A DNA stretch of 64,000 nucleotides from assembly GCA_964426815.1 (NCBI GenBank), contig CAYRRZ010000002.1:1-64000 (forward strand), in the 5' to 3' direction. The position numbers were made by a program, and so were the translations under genes. The stretch is from JADZEJ01 sp964426815. Lineage in GTDB: Bacteria; Patescibacteriota; Patescibacteriia; 2-12-FULL-60-25. The notes beneath the pieces are model-generated. The model searched no databases, had not been told where the DNA came from, and saw only the letters and a program-made list of their open reading frames with translations. Below are positions 1-7,809 of the stretch, piece by piece (position 1 is the first letter of the stretch; each line of letters starts with the position of its first letter).

Positions 1-219
1 ATGAAAATCAACTGGAAAGAAATCTGTAAATTCCTATCCGGAGCTTTCTTTGTGACGGCTGGCGCCAGTTGGTATTTCTCATGGCTCAATATAGGTATTC
101 CATTTTTTAGCCAAACCATGACACCAGGCTTTTTAGGTATCAGAGGCGTAATGCACTTCATCCTATTTATGATGACGTTTTATTTTGGCTTTATTCAAAA
201 AAGCAAACAAGCAAAGTAA
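1..219 (+). CDS. Small two-helix membrane protein, unknown function
   Basis: A 72-residue protein starting at the first base of the window, so an upstream extension cannot be excluded. Hydrophobic stretches at about residues 8-27 and 43-64 predict two membrane helices with a short linker; the C-terminus is lysine-rich and probably cytoplasmic. I do not recognise the family. It sits 20 bases before the DUF2200 gene on the same strand and could be cotranscribed with it. Confidence 0.5.
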   Translation: MKINWKEICKFLSGAFFVTAGASWYFSWLNIGIPFFSQTMTPGFLGIRGVMHFILFMMTFYFGFIQKSKQAK

Positions 220-239
220 ATTCAAAAGACCTAATCTCT

Positions 240-590
240 ATGCAATCCCATCGCATCTACACTATGAGCTTTGCCAAGGTCTATCCTTTGTATATCGCCA
301 AAGTCGAAAAGAAAGGACGGACCAAGGCCGAAGTCGACGAAGTCATTTACTGGTTAACGGGATATTCAGAAAAACAACTAAAAACCCATCTCGACAATGA
401 GACAGACTTCGAAACCTTTTTCGCAAAAGCACCTAAGCTAAACCCGAATCGTTCTTTGATTAAAGGCGTCATCTGCGGCGTGCGCATCGAAGACATTGAG
501 GAACCAACCATGCGAGAAATTCGATATTTAGACAAACTCGTGGATGAATTAGCCAAAGGGAGACCGATGGAAAAGATTTTACGGAAGTAA
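240..590 (+). CDS. DUF2200 family protein
   Basis: A 116-residue cytosolic protein. The N-terminal pattern HRIYTMSFAKVYPLYIAKVE followed by KKGRTKAEVDEVIYWLTGY is the signature of the DUF2200 family, whose biochemical role is unknown. Because family members commonly begin with a short X-HRIYTMSF segment, the ATG at 240 is preferred over the in-frame ATG at 264. No Shine-Dalgarno site precedes it, as is usual for the AT-rich genes here. It heads a run of small DUF genes (DUF2200, DUF1905, DUF1801) which are often passed between bacteria as accessory genes. Confidence 0.8.
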   Translation: MQSHRIYTMSFAKVYPLYIAKVEKKGRTKAEVDEVIYWLTGYSEKQLKTHLDNETDFETFFAKAPKLNPNRSLIKGVICGVRIEDIEEPTMREIRYLDKLVDELAKGRPMEKILRK

Positions 591-606
591 ACAACATCAC
601 GGGTAC

Positions 607-930
607 ATGCCTTCTCATCCGCCATCATCCACAAAAGACTTTACGTTTACGACCGGCGTTTTTGCATACCCCGGAACGGCAGCTTGGCGCTTTGCATCCG
701 TACCACAAGCGATTTCAACCGAAATCAAAACGCATTTTGGCGCAAAAAGAAAAGGCTGGGGCTCAATCCCTGTCCAGGTAACCGTAGGGACGACAACATG
801 GGAAACCTCAATTTTTCCTGACAAAAAATCTCAGACGTATTTGCTACCGATGAAGCTCGCTATTCGAAAAAAAGAAAAAATTATGGACGGAGATACTGTT
901 AAAATTGCATTGCATATCCAAACCGAATAA
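607..930 (+). CDS. DUF1905 domain protein
   Basis: A 107-residue protein matching the DUF1905 beta-barrel fold: an aromatic-rich strand (residues about 12-30), a central GSIPVQVTVGTTTWETSIFP segment (about 52-71) and YLLPMKLAIRKKEKIMDGD (about 78-96). The family is uncharacterised and is often found fused to, or beside, a bacteriocin-protection YdeI/OmpD-type or DUF1801-type domain; here a DUF1801 gene follows directly, which fits that association. Only one plausible ATG precedes the domain. No function is assigned. Confidence 0.75.
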   Translation: MPSHPPSSTKDFTFTTGVFAYPGTAAWRFASVPQAISTEIKTHFGAKRKGWGSIPVQVTVGTTTWETSIFPDKKSQTYLLPMKLAIRKKEKIMDGDTVKIALHIQTE

Positions 931-955
931 AGACAAATTGAACTACAAACTCAAT

Positions 956-1381
956 ATGAACATGTTCAAAGCGGTCAAAGCAAAGACAATTCAACAATAT
1001 CTAGCTTCCATTCCGAAGGAGCGGAGAGAGGTATTCGATTTTTTTCATGCATTCATCCAAAAGTCTGCCCCAAAACTCAAGCCGCATTTTGCGAACAATA
1101 TGATTGGCTACGGGTCATTTCCGTACAAAAACTACAAAAAAGAACTGATTGAATGGCCTGTTATTGGATTGGCGAATCAAAAAAACTATATCAGTATCTA
1201 TGTGTGCGCTTTAGTTAATGGAAAGTATCTTGCGGAAAGCTACACAAAAGAGCTTGGAAATGTCACCGTTGGGAAAAGCTGCATCAGCTTTAAAAAACGC
1301 GAAGATATTCACCTGCCTACGCTTAAAAAAGTCCTATTAGCGGCACAAAAGAATCCGGGTTTAACCAGTGCCGCAACATAG
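956..1381 (+). CDS. DUF1801 (YdhG-like) protein
   Basis: About 141 residues. The segment from QYLASIPKERREVFDFFHAFI through KPHFANNMIGYGSFPYKNYK and then NYISIYVCALVNGKYLAE is typical of the DUF1801/YdhG fold, a small alpha/beta domain that includes the bacterial frataxin-like iron chaperone FraYdhG. Whether this copy binds iron is not visible. ATG codons at 956 and 962 both fit; an in-frame extension to 905 would overlap DUF1905 and is not needed for the domain. The gene is the last of the small-DUF cluster. Confidence 0.75.
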   Translation: MNMFKAVKAKTIQQYLASIPKERREVFDFFHAFIQKSAPKLKPHFANNMIGYGSFPYKNYKKELIEWPVIGLANQKNYISIYVCALVNGKYLAESYTKELGNVTVGKSCISFKKREDIHLPTLKKVLLAAQKNPGLTSAAT

Positions 1382-1443
1382 ATCCAACCTTTTTTACCCC
1401 TCTGGTAAATATTCCTCACCAGGCATACAGTTCAGCCAACTTT

Positions 1444-3261
1444 ATGACTGGACTCATTATCTTCTTTATTTGGTTGGTTCCAATTGTATTACTCATCCTC
1501 ATGTATAAGTGGGTTTTACGCATTTTTGGGATTGTGCTTATTTCTGAGGATTCAGTCGGTATTGTAAACAAAAAATTCGCCATTTTTGGAAAAACCTCGC
1601 TTCCAGACGGCTCATTGGTCGCCTTAAACGGAGAAGCAGGTATCCAGGCTGATACCTTGTCACCAGGTGTCCATTTTTGGCTCTGGCCTTGGCAATTTGA
1701 AATCAGTCGTCAGAATTTTACGGCAATTCCAGAAGGTCGTATCGGTATCGTTGAATCGCGCGACGGGAAAGCGCTTCCAAATGGTCGTATTTTAGCGAAA
1801 CGCGTTGAATGTAATTCATTTCAAGACGCGCGAACCTTTTTAAACAATGGGGGAGAACGCGGTCCACAGATTGCGGTTATCCCACCAGGAACCTATCGCA
1901 TCAATACGGCTTTATTTAGCGTGCGTCAGGCCGAAGTGCTTGAAATTCAGGATAATCAAGTCGGCATCGTCACAACCAAAGAGGGTACGCCACTTCCAAC
2001 CGGTGAAATTGCTGGCCATGAAATTCCAGGTCACTTGATGTTTCAAGATGGTCAAACCTTTATCGAAAATGGAGGCTACAAGGGCTTGCAAGAACAGGTT
2101 ATTTTGGCTGGTCGATACTTTATCAATCCATTATTCGCTACAGTCGAACAACATCCAATGACCGATGTCCCAATCGCGCACGCTGGCGTTGTTATCGCTT
2201 TTGTTGGCGCTGCTGGAAAAGATGTTACCGGAGAATCTTTTAAACATGGCAACTTGGTGAGCCGTGGAGAAAAAGGTGTTTGGGCCGAACCGCTCGATCC
2301 AGGCAAATATCCAATGAATCCATATACCCACAAAGTAGAAACGGTTCCAACGGCAAATGTCGTCTTAAATTGGGCTACCGGAAAAACCGAGTCGCACAAA
2401 CTAGACCAAAACCTTTCAACCATTACCGTACGTTCGTCGGATGGCTTTACCTTTAATCTTGATGTCAGCCAAATCATTCATATCCCTCGCAATGATGCAC
2501 CAAAAGTCATCGCACGCTTTGGGAGCGTCGCTAATCTGGTAACCCAAGTCTTGGAACCAACGATTGGAAACTATTTTCGCAATGCGGCACAGGGTTCGGA
2601 CGTCATTGAATTTTTGAAACAACGTCGTGAACGCCAAAGCGAAGCCAAGGGATCGATTTCAGAAGCGCTCAAAGAATACAATGTCGGCGCTGTAGATACG
2701 CTTATCGGTGATATTACGCCTCCGGGAGAACTCATGAAGACTCTTACTGACCGCAAAATTGCGGATCAGGAGAAAGTGACATTCGAAACCCAACGATCGG
2801 CGCAAGAAGAACGCCAAAAACTCGAACAAGCCAAAGCACTGGCTGATACGCAAGCTCGTGTCGTGGATGCAGAACGAAAAGTTGCGATCGCAGATTTCGA
2901 TGCGCAATCGAATATCAAAAAAGCGGATGGTGACGCGCAATCAAAAACCATTAATGCAAAAGCGGATGCGCAAGTTCTCACAACCGTCGGTAAAGCGGAA
3001 GGAGAAAAGATCATGGCTGTCGGTAAGGCTGAAGCAGATGTCATCCAATTAAAAACGGATGCGATGGGTCAAGGAAACTTTGCGGTGGTTGAAGTTGGTC
3101 GCGCGCTCGCAGCGGCTAAGATTCCACTCGTTCCACAAATCGTGGCCGGAGGAAATGGTTCTTCTAACAATGGCTCGCTGGTAGATGTTCTACTCGCCGG
3201 ACTCATTCGCGACAATCTGGAACAAGACAAAAAAACCCCTAAAAAAGAAGAGCTTTCCTAG
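1444..3261 (+). CDS. Flotillin-like SPFH/band 7 protein
   Basis: A 605-residue membrane-anchored protein. Residues 1-28 form one strong membrane helix. Several repeated beta modules containing VGIV (about 38, 100, 172 and 248) precede an SPFH/band 7 region at about 300-420, and residues 430-560 are an Ala/Glu/Lys-rich helix with many ADAQ/KAEGE repeats that should form a long coiled coil, as in flotillins. Flotillins organise membrane microdomains and oligomerise through these helices. The C-terminus has a Gly/Ser/Asn linker and a charged tail. Length is somewhat above the usual 450-550. Its 3-prime end overlaps the stop of the convergent SET gene by four bases, and both stops lie in one hairpin. 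Confidence 0.85.
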   Translation: MTGLIIFFIWLVPIVLLILMYKWVLRIFGIVLISEDSVGIVNKKFAIFGKTSLPDGSLVALNGEAGIQADTLSPGVHFWLWPWQFEISRQNFTAIPEGRIGIVESRDGKALPNGRILAKRVECNSFQDARTFLNNGGERGPQIAVIPPGTYRINTALFSVRQAEVLEIQDNQVGIVTTKEGTPLPTGEIAGHEIPGHLMFQDGQTFIENGGYKGLQEQVILAGRYFINPLFATVEQHPMTDVPIAHAGVVIAFVGAAGKDVTGESFKHGNLVSRGEKGVWAEPLDPGKYPMNPYTHKVETVPTANVVLNWATGKTESHKLDQNLSTITVRSSDGFTFNLDVSQIIHIPRNDAPKVIARFGSVANLVTQVLEPTIGNYFRNAAQGSDVIEFLKQRRERQSEAKGSISEALKEYNVGAVDTLIGDITPPGELMKTLTDRKIADQEKVTFETQRSAQEERQKLEQAKALADTQARVVDAERKVAIADFDAQSNIKKADGDAQSKTINAKADAQVLTTVGKAEGEKIMAVGKAEADVIQLKTDAMGQGNFAVVEVGRALAAAKIPLVPQIVAGGNGSSNNGSLVDVLLAGLIRDNLEQDKKTPKKEELS

Positions 3262-3279
3262 CTCTTCTTTTTCTTTTTA
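3246..3279. terminator. Bidirectional terminator between flotillin-like and SET genes
   Basis: The arms AAGAAGAGCT and AGCTCTTCTT flank a TTCC loop and are bordered by A-rich and T-rich tracts on the two sides, so the hairpin can serve either strand. It contains the stop codons of both converging genes. Confidence 0.75.
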
Positions 3280-3677
3280 GCGCACGTTTGACAGGCGCAT
3301 CCATACGGCTTAATAAACGCCTCGAAGTATTCTTTGCCGTAATCGTAATTGATTTCTTCTCCCGCTTTAATCCGCTTTGTCGAGTAAATAAAAACCCGAT
3401 CTTTTGAAATCCGAACTTCTGAATTCGGCTTGCAGGCATGATTCACATATCTCGCGGTATTTTTGCGCGTGCTGCCAAGAATCGTTTTTCCATTTTCTAA
3501 TTCAAATAAATACCGCCCACCAACCTTGTTCGCCACCTCATCTGGAACAAGTTTTCCCCAATATTCAATAATAAAAGACTTAGCAGGAATGTCATGAACC
3601 GCAAAAATACCAAAACCAGTAGCACTACGACCAACGCGAAGTTCATGAACTGGTGGGTGGGGGAATGGATATGGCAT
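3258..3677 (-). CDS. SET-domain protein lysine methyltransferase
   Basis: A 139-residue single SET domain that would transfer methyl groups from S-adenosylmethionine to lysine. Visible motifs are GRGIFA-like GFGIFAVHDI (21-30), the cofactor-binding YVNHACKPN (77-85), the catalytic-tyrosine segment EINYDYG (108-114) and a post-SET zinc-type C127-x-C129-x2-C132. All key SET elements are present. The target is unknown; a free-standing SET protein of this size occurs in scattered bacteria. It converges on the flotillin-like gene and diverges from the DUF1697 gene, which starts about 50 bases away. Confidence 0.85.
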   Translation of the reverse strand: MPYPFPHPPVHELRVGRSATGFGIFAVHDIPAKSFIIEYWGKLVPDEVANKVGGRYLFELENGKTILGSTRKNTARYVNHACKPNSEVRISKDRVFIYSTKRIKAGEEINYDYGKEYFEAFIKPYGCACQTCAKKKKKS

Positions 3678-3727
3678 ACAATATGAGGTGGAAACGAGTA
3701 TACACCATACTCAAAAATGGCACTCCT

Positions 3728-4264
3728 ATGAAATATCTCGCCCTACTACGTGGCATAAATGTTGGTGGAAACAATATAATCAAAATGGTTGATCTCAAGG
3801 CCTGCTTTGAAAAACTCGGTTGTACCGATGTCTCAACCTATATTCAAAGCGGCAATGTCATCTTTTCCTCATCTAAAAGTGAACCAAGCTTGTGTGAAGT
3901 CATTGAACAAGCCCTGTCTAAAACCTTTGGATACAAGGCATCGGTTGTGCTCATAAAGCAACGCGATCTCAAACGAATCTTCGACTCAAAGCCAAAAGAT
4001 TTTGGTACTGAGCCCAGCGCCTATCGCTATGACGTGATGTTTCTCAAAAAACCGCTCACAGCGAAACAAGCAGTAAAAGAAGTCTCTTGTCGCGAAGGAG
4101 TGGATCAAGCCTTTGCCGGAAGCGGCGTTTTATATTTTACTCGGCTCATCAGCCGCATAACGCAAAGCCAAATAAACAAAATCATTCTATCGCCAATCTA
4201 CAAACAAATAACGATTCGAAATTGGAATACCACACAAAAATTGGCTCAACGAATGGAAAAATAA
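3728..4264 (+). CDS. DUF1697 family protein
   Basis: About 178 residues. The start LALLRGINVGGNN, then MVDLKACFEKLGCTDVSTYIQSGN, is the hallmark of DUF1697, a widespread uncharacterised family with two ferredoxin-like halves. The C-terminal half contains the usual aromatic TRLISRITQSQINKI and ITIRNWNT segments. The ATG at 3728 places LALLRGIN at residue 3 as in relatives; the longer in-frame ATG at 3653 would overlap the SET gene on the other strand and is rejected. No operon partner is evident. Confidence 0.8.
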   Translation: MKYLALLRGINVGGNNIIKMVDLKACFEKLGCTDVSTYIQSGNVIFSSSKSEPSLCEVIEQALSKTFGYKASVVLIKQRDLKRIFDSKPKDFGTEPSAYRYDVMFLKKPLTAKQAVKEVSCREGVDQAFAGSGVLYFTRLISRITQSQINKIILSPIYKQITIRNWNTTQKLAQRMEK

Positions 4265-4276
4265 AACCATTACCCA

Positions 4277-4305
4277 TTGACAAAAAGGGGAGAACTGCGT
4301 AAGAC
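4277..4305 (+). promoter_or_regulatory. Probable promoter and structured leader of the hydrolase gene
   Basis: TTGACA (4277-4282) is followed after 17 bases by a weak TAAGAC. The transcript leader contains CTGCGT and ACGCAG (about 4295 and 4336) able to pair, with inner AGAC/GTCT pairing, before the Shine-Dalgarno-like AAGAGGT and the ATG at 4368. Confidence 0.45.
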
Positions 4306-4367
4306 AAAAGCGTGGTCTGATCTTTTCACGCAGGAGAACCCCCGGATTCATCTAAGAGGTAAACACC

Positions 4368-4961
4368 ATGTCTACGAAAGAAAACCAAAAAATCAAGGTC
4401 TTCCTCATCCATGGCTTTGAGGGATCGCCCAATGGTGGCTGGCGCCCGTATGTCATGAGCGAGCTTCAAAAGCAGGACATATATACCTGCGCCTTGCCGA
4501 TGCCAAATCCCGAAGCGCCCGAACTGGACGCGTGGTTGACTGAGATCGACCGTGTCGTCAAACGCTGCCCAGACGATGATGTCTACTTGATCGGGCACAG
4601 CTTGGGCGGAACCGCCATTCTGCGCTATCTCGAAGCGAAAGAACGCGAAAACATCCGTGGCATCATCCTGGTCTCAACACCATGCAGCCCGACCGCGAAC
4701 AAGACGATCGACGGATTCCTGTCTCGGCCTTTCGATTGGGCACATCTGCAGGCACTCGCCATACCATGTGTCGTCATTCATGGCGACAATGACCCGCTGG
4801 TTCCACTGGCAGATGCAAGACACATCACGGACAAGCTCAATGCCGAATTGCACATCATTCCAGATGGAAAACACCTGAATGGTTCCGCCGGCTTCACCGC
4901 CTTGCCGGTCGTCGCAGCCGCATTGCTACGTCTCGCGCTACTCAAGTCTCAGCTCCCTTAA
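4368..4961 (+). CDS. RBBP9/YdeN-type alpha/beta hydrolase
   Basis: A 197-residue serine hydrolase of the RBBP9/YdeN family. The nucleophile elbow GHSLGG places Ser78; acid residue Asp140 or Asp142 lies in HGDNDPLVP and the catalytic His169 in DGKHLNG. The N-terminal FLIHGFEG (12-19) forms the oxyanion region. The substrate is unknown, and no signal peptide is seen. It belongs to the GC-rich gene class with its own TTGACA promoter, an AAGAGGT ribosome site and a dedicated terminator whose hairpin holds the stop codon, so it is probably transcribed alone. Confidence 0.85.
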   Translation: MSTKENQKIKVFLIHGFEGSPNGGWRPYVMSELQKQDIYTCALPMPNPEAPELDAWLTEIDRVVKRCPDDDVYLIGHSLGGTAILRYLEAKERENIRGIILVSTPCSPTANKTIDGFLSRPFDWAHLQALAIPCVVIHGDNDPLVPLADARHITDKLNAELHIIPDGKHLNGSAGFTALPVVAAALLRLALLKSQLP

Positions 4962-5024
4962 ACAAGGAGCTTTTTTGTATACAAAAAATCGCACGAGAGA
5001 TGCAGAGCGCTGCTCATCGTGCGA
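4951..5024. terminator. Back-to-back terminators sharing TTTTTTGTATACAAAAAA
   Basis: Plus-strand hairpin AGCTCC/GGAGCT (4951-4956, 4966-4971) ends in six T. Minus-strand hairpin TCGCACGA/TCGTGCGA (4989-4996, 5017-5024) ends in six T on its own strand. The two T-runs join through GTATAC, making an 18-bp perfect palindrome at 4971-4988. Confidence 0.85.
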
Positions 5025-5045
5025 AGAAATCGATTTGTTCAAGGC

Positions 5046-5261
5046 TCACCGTCGAATACCGAGGTATCCAAGGAGCAAGCCAAGTACAATGAAAACAAGT
5101 GCGACCAATCCGACCCAAAGCTTGTTTATCGGATCACCCGGAACCGTAGCAATCCCAGGAATCAATCCAAACAAGCCGAGGATGAGACTAAACAACCCAC
5201 TCACCAGGAGTCCAAATGCCCCAGGATCAGCCTCACGCAACCTTTGTTGACGCATCATCAT
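5046..5261 (-). CDS. Small two-helix membrane protein
   Basis: A 71-residue protein with a charged N-terminus and two hydrophobic helices (about 16-38 and 47-69) separated by a short PGDPINK turn. It resembles small DUF-type inner-membrane proteins of unknown role. Its start overlaps the stop of the preceding gene by four bases (ATGA), so the two are translationally coupled. The transcript ends at the hairpin at 4989-5024. No function can be assigned. Confidence 0.65.
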   Translation of the reverse strand: MMMRQQRLREADPGAFGLLVSGLFSLILGLFGLIPGIATVPGDPINKLWVGLVALVFIVLGLLLGYLGIRR

Positions 5262-5521
5262 TGTCCTTGAAGAGGAAGAAGCCCTACTAACTGCGTATTT
5301 TTAGAAGACAAGACGACCTTCAGGCGCTCGTATAGCACCGCATCCAACTCTTTCGCGGCACTGAGCAAGACCACGCCCGGAAGACGTAGATCGCCTAGCG
5401 ACTGAATCAGTTCATTCGCTTTGACATGATCCTGTGAAGGATCGGCCCAAGCCGGTGAAGCCTGCCAGGCACGCAAAGCGGTTTTCGCTTTTTCCACGGT
5501 TGCTTTATACGATGGGATCAT
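5258..5521 (-). CDS. Unknown small cytosolic protein
   Basis: An 87-residue, mostly helical protein beginning MIPSYKATVEKAKTALRAW. The ATG at 5521 follows a clear GAGGAG ribosome site with six-base spacing; an ATG nine codons upstream lacks this and is not used. It belongs to the GC-rich class. Upstream on the minus strand, TTGACA (5579-5574) with a weak TTGATT 17 bases later is a candidate promoter. It is coupled to the following membrane protein gene. I do not recognise the family. Confidence 0.6.
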   Translation of the reverse strand: MIPSYKATVEKAKTALRAWQASPAWADPSQDHVKANELIQSLGDLRLPGVVLLSAAKELDAVLYERLKVVLSSKNTQLVGLLPLQGQ

Positions 5522-5586
5522 TGTCTGCTCCTCAAAAAAGAACTTCATACAATCAACCGTATTTTTGGCTTTTTGTCAATCAGTGC

Positions 5587-5617
5587 ACCAACAAAAAAGA
5601 GGCGCTGTATGGGCGCC
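5587..5617 (-). terminator. Terminator of the PRPP/phosphoribosyltransferase operon
   Basis: On the minus strand, GAGGCGC and GCGCCTC pair around a seven-base loop and run into TTTTTTGTTGG, another T6-GT ending. It lies about 15 bases after the last gene of the three-gene operon. Confidence 0.8.
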
Positions 5618-5629
5618 TCACAGAATCGT

Positions 5630-6166
5630 TCAGAAGAGAGGGAGGTGACCGAGGGCGATCACATCCGTACGAAGTTCGCCTTCGGTGAAGGCAGCCATGA
5701 CCGCATCCTGATGTGCTCCGATACGCTCCAAAAGTGCCTTCATGGCCTTGAGGGTACCGCCGGTCGAAACCACATCATCCACCACGGCGACGCGCTTTCC
5801 CTTCAAGAAATCCGCTTCATCCGCGCCCAGAAAAAGCTCCTGGACCTGATCGGTGGTGATGCTTTTGACCGAAACCGAAACCACCGGTTCAGCCATGTAT
5901 GGCTTACGCTTCTTGCGAGCCACAATCGTCGGCAGTCCAGACCGACGCCCCAGCTCATGGAGCAGGGCCTGAGCCTTTCCATCCGGCATCACCAACACCT
6001 CGATGCCAGACGGGATGCGCTTAACCAACTCAGTACCGATCGCTTCGATCAATGCCCAATCACCGAGCATGTCGAACAAAGCGACTCGAATCCCGGGAGC
6101 AACTTCGCGGATCGGCAGTTCACGAACCACCAAGCCAAACTGGATACGATGTGAAGATGTCATCAT
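5630..6166 (-). CDS. Adenine/orotate-type phosphoribosyltransferase
   Basis: A 178-residue type I phosphoribosyltransferase. The PRPP-binding loop VAVVDDVVSTGGT lies at 126-138, and the early VLVMPDGKAQALLHELGRRSG (58-77) resembles the APRT/OPRT base-side region. Such enzymes couple a nucleobase to PRPP to make a nucleotide; the exact base is not certain, with adenine or xanthine likeliest. The gene overlaps the NTPase gene by four bases and follows a PRPP-synthetase-like gene, so the operon both makes PRPP-like substrate and uses it. It is in the GC-rich class and ends in a T6-GT terminator. Confidence 0.75.
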   Translation of the reverse strand: MMTSSHRIQFGLVVRELPIREVAPGIRVALFDMLGDWALIEAIGTELVKRIPSGIEVLVMPDGKAQALLHELGRRSGLPTIVARKKRKPYMAEPVVSVSVKSITTDQVQELFLGADEADFLKGKRVAVVDDVVSTGGTLKAMKALLERIGAHQDAVMAAFTEGELRTDVIALGHLPLF

Positions 6167-6684
6167 GAGAGCCTCTCTTTCGCCAGCAACTCGAACAGCT
6201 GTATGAAGGCATCACGGAGAATCGCCTCGCGTGAGCGCTTGCCCTGAGTCAAGAAGTGATGCGGATCAAACACCGCCGACTGATGCCACTCATGCAGCAC
6301 CAGGCCGACTGTGGTCTGAGCAAAGCCGCGCTTGCGCGCTTCTTCTACCGCATCGGTCGGAAAAGAGATTGCCTGACTTTCAACGAGGCGTTCTTTCCCA
6401 TGTCGATCAATCGCGACCACCATGGCCCAGTCTTCCCAGACTTCGCCATTCAGTCGAATGCCATTCTCAACTCCCAGCGCAAAATCCGCTTGAGGATGAG
6501 CCTGACGCGCACTCTTTGCGCGATTACGAGCACCCAGTAGAGTTTCTTCATAGCCGCATGGCTGAGCCGAAACACCGGATGCACCAAATGCGACCTCGAC
6601 CTGCGCCCATTCCTTAAGGCGAAACAAAGCCGAGCGCAGAGCCTGAATCTTTGTCTGACTCGTAGAGCCAAGAACGATCATCAT
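6163..6684 (-). CDS. Inosine/xanthosine triphosphatase (YjjX-like)
   Basis: A 173-residue homologue of the DUF84/YjjX family, which hydrolyses non-canonical ITP and XTP and so cleans the nucleotide pool. The N-terminal VLGSTSQTKIQALRSAL, the GYEETLLGARNRA segment (about 45-57), FALGVENGI (about 71-79) and the late KRSREAILRDAF are family features. ATG at 6684 follows AAGGAG by six bases; a long in-frame upstream extension overlaps the PRPP gene and is not used. It lies between the PRPP-synthetase-like gene and the phosphoribosyltransferase gene, consistent with a nucleotide salvage and housecleaning operon. Confidence 0.82.
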   Translation of the reverse strand: MMIVLGSTSQTKIQALRSALFRLKEWAQVEVAFGASGVSAQPCGYEETLLGARNRAKSARQAHPQADFALGVENGIRLNGEVWEDWAMVVAIDRHGKERLVESQAISFPTDAVEEARKRGFAQTTVGLVLHEWHQSAVFDPHHFLTQGKRSREAILRDAFIQLFELLAKERLS

Positions 6685-6695
6685 CTGAATCTCCT

Positions 6696-7628
6696 TTATG
6701 CCAAGATGGCATTCGTGATAGACGTCGCCAAGCTGAGAACCTCGAATGGAGCCTGGCCGCGAACAATCGCTGCCGTTGCCGGACAAGAGTCCGTAATCCA
6801 GACCTTTGCAAAGCCGGCATCGAGGAATTTCTTCCACGCATCTTGCTCCATCACGCCATGCGTTGCATAGGCGCTGACTTCGCTCGCGCCAGCCTGTTTA
6901 AGGGCGTGCATGCATTCGATCGTCGTCCCACCGGAGTGAATCAAGTCATCGATAATGACCACATGCATTCCGCGCGGGTCACCTTCGCTTACCGTTACCA
7001 CTCGCTTTTCTCCATCACGCACCTTGCGGCAAATGATGAAAGGAAAGAGGGGATTCCCATCCGCGTCCTGGAACATCACTTTGAAGCGCTTCCAGGAACC
7101 TTCATCAGGGAATGCGATCGCCACCTTCTGACCGTTCAAAGCTTGCTTCAGCAATTTCGTTCCGGTCTTAAAACGCGGTGAAATGCTGTGACCGAAAAAG
7201 CTCCGAATCGGCAAGGCATGAATGTCCCAGATGTACAGCGGCACGGGTCCAGGACCAGCTGGCGCAATCATCGACAGCATATCTGCCAAGGTGCTCGCAG
7301 TCGGCACCTGACCCTCTTGATCAACCCGCTCCATCGTCCCCGTCGGAAAGTAGGGGAGCAGGATGCGAAAAGATCGCGGCGCAAGCTTGGCCAAGATCGA
7401 CATCGCACTCAACTGCTCAAAAATGACTTCTGGCCTATCGAAACAAGCCAGGAAGGACACATGCGCCTGCTGCAGAGCGTCCACATCATGAATGAAGATA
7501 TTCGGAAATGAATCCGGAAACTTCTTCCACGAAATAGCGCCCAAGGTAATCAGCGGATTCAGCCGACAAATCCGCTCGGCCAAACCCTGCATCTCCGGGC
7601 TCGCGAGGAGAATATGTTTGGTGTTCAT
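6696..7628 (-). CDS. Ribose-phosphate pyrophosphokinase-like protein
   Basis: A 310-residue protein with the two-half architecture of PRPP synthetase. YFPTGTMERVD (93-103) matches the flexible loop region, DIHA (135-138) matches the DLHA metal/ATP site and VVIIDDLIHSGGT (223-235) is the PRPP-binding motif. The catalytic flexible-loop lysine and arginine are not clearly placed, so activity is likely but not certain. It heads a GC-rich three-gene operon with yjjX-like and phosphoribosyltransferase genes. A GAGAG ribosome site precedes the ATG. A TTGACA at 7724-7719 with weak -10 CAGTGT may be the promoter, facing away from the TrmB gene. Confidence 0.75.
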   Translation of the reverse strand: MNTKHILLASPEMQGLAERICRLNPLITLGAISWKKFPDSFPNIFIHDVDALQQAHVSFLACFDRPEVIFEQLSAMSILAKLAPRSFRILLPYFPTGTMERVDQEGQVPTASTLADMLSMIAPAGPGPVPLYIWDIHALPIRSFFGHSISPRFKTGTKLLKQALNGQKVAIAFPDEGSWKRFKVMFQDADGNPLFPFIICRKVRDGEKRVVTVSEGDPRGMHVVIIDDLIHSGGTTIECMHALKQAGASEVSAYATHGVMEQDAWKKFLDAGFAKVWITDSCPATAAIVRGQAPFEVLSLATSITNAILA

Positions 7629-7783
7629 GTTATCTCTCTTCTGTTGTAAGGAGCGTTTGGTGGCGAGACTTCCTCAACCACGCTGGAATCATGCGACACT
7701 GCGTGAAAAAATGGTATTTGTCAATGCGCTTACAGCGCCAAAAAAGCAAAAACTTGGCTATCTAAGCGAAGTACGGTATGTTA

Positions 7784-7809
7784 ATAACAACGAAAAATAT
7801 CGTTGTTAT
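7784..7809. promoter_or_regulatory. Perfect 10-bp inverted repeat operator at the TrmB start
   Basis: ATAACAACGA (7784-7793) and TCGTTGTTAT (7800-7809) are perfect reverse complements around AAAATA. The repeat abuts the TrmB start codon at 7810 and overlaps the expected transcription start after TATGTT. A dimeric regulator bound here would block transcription, so autoregulation is the simplest reading. Confidence 0.75.
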
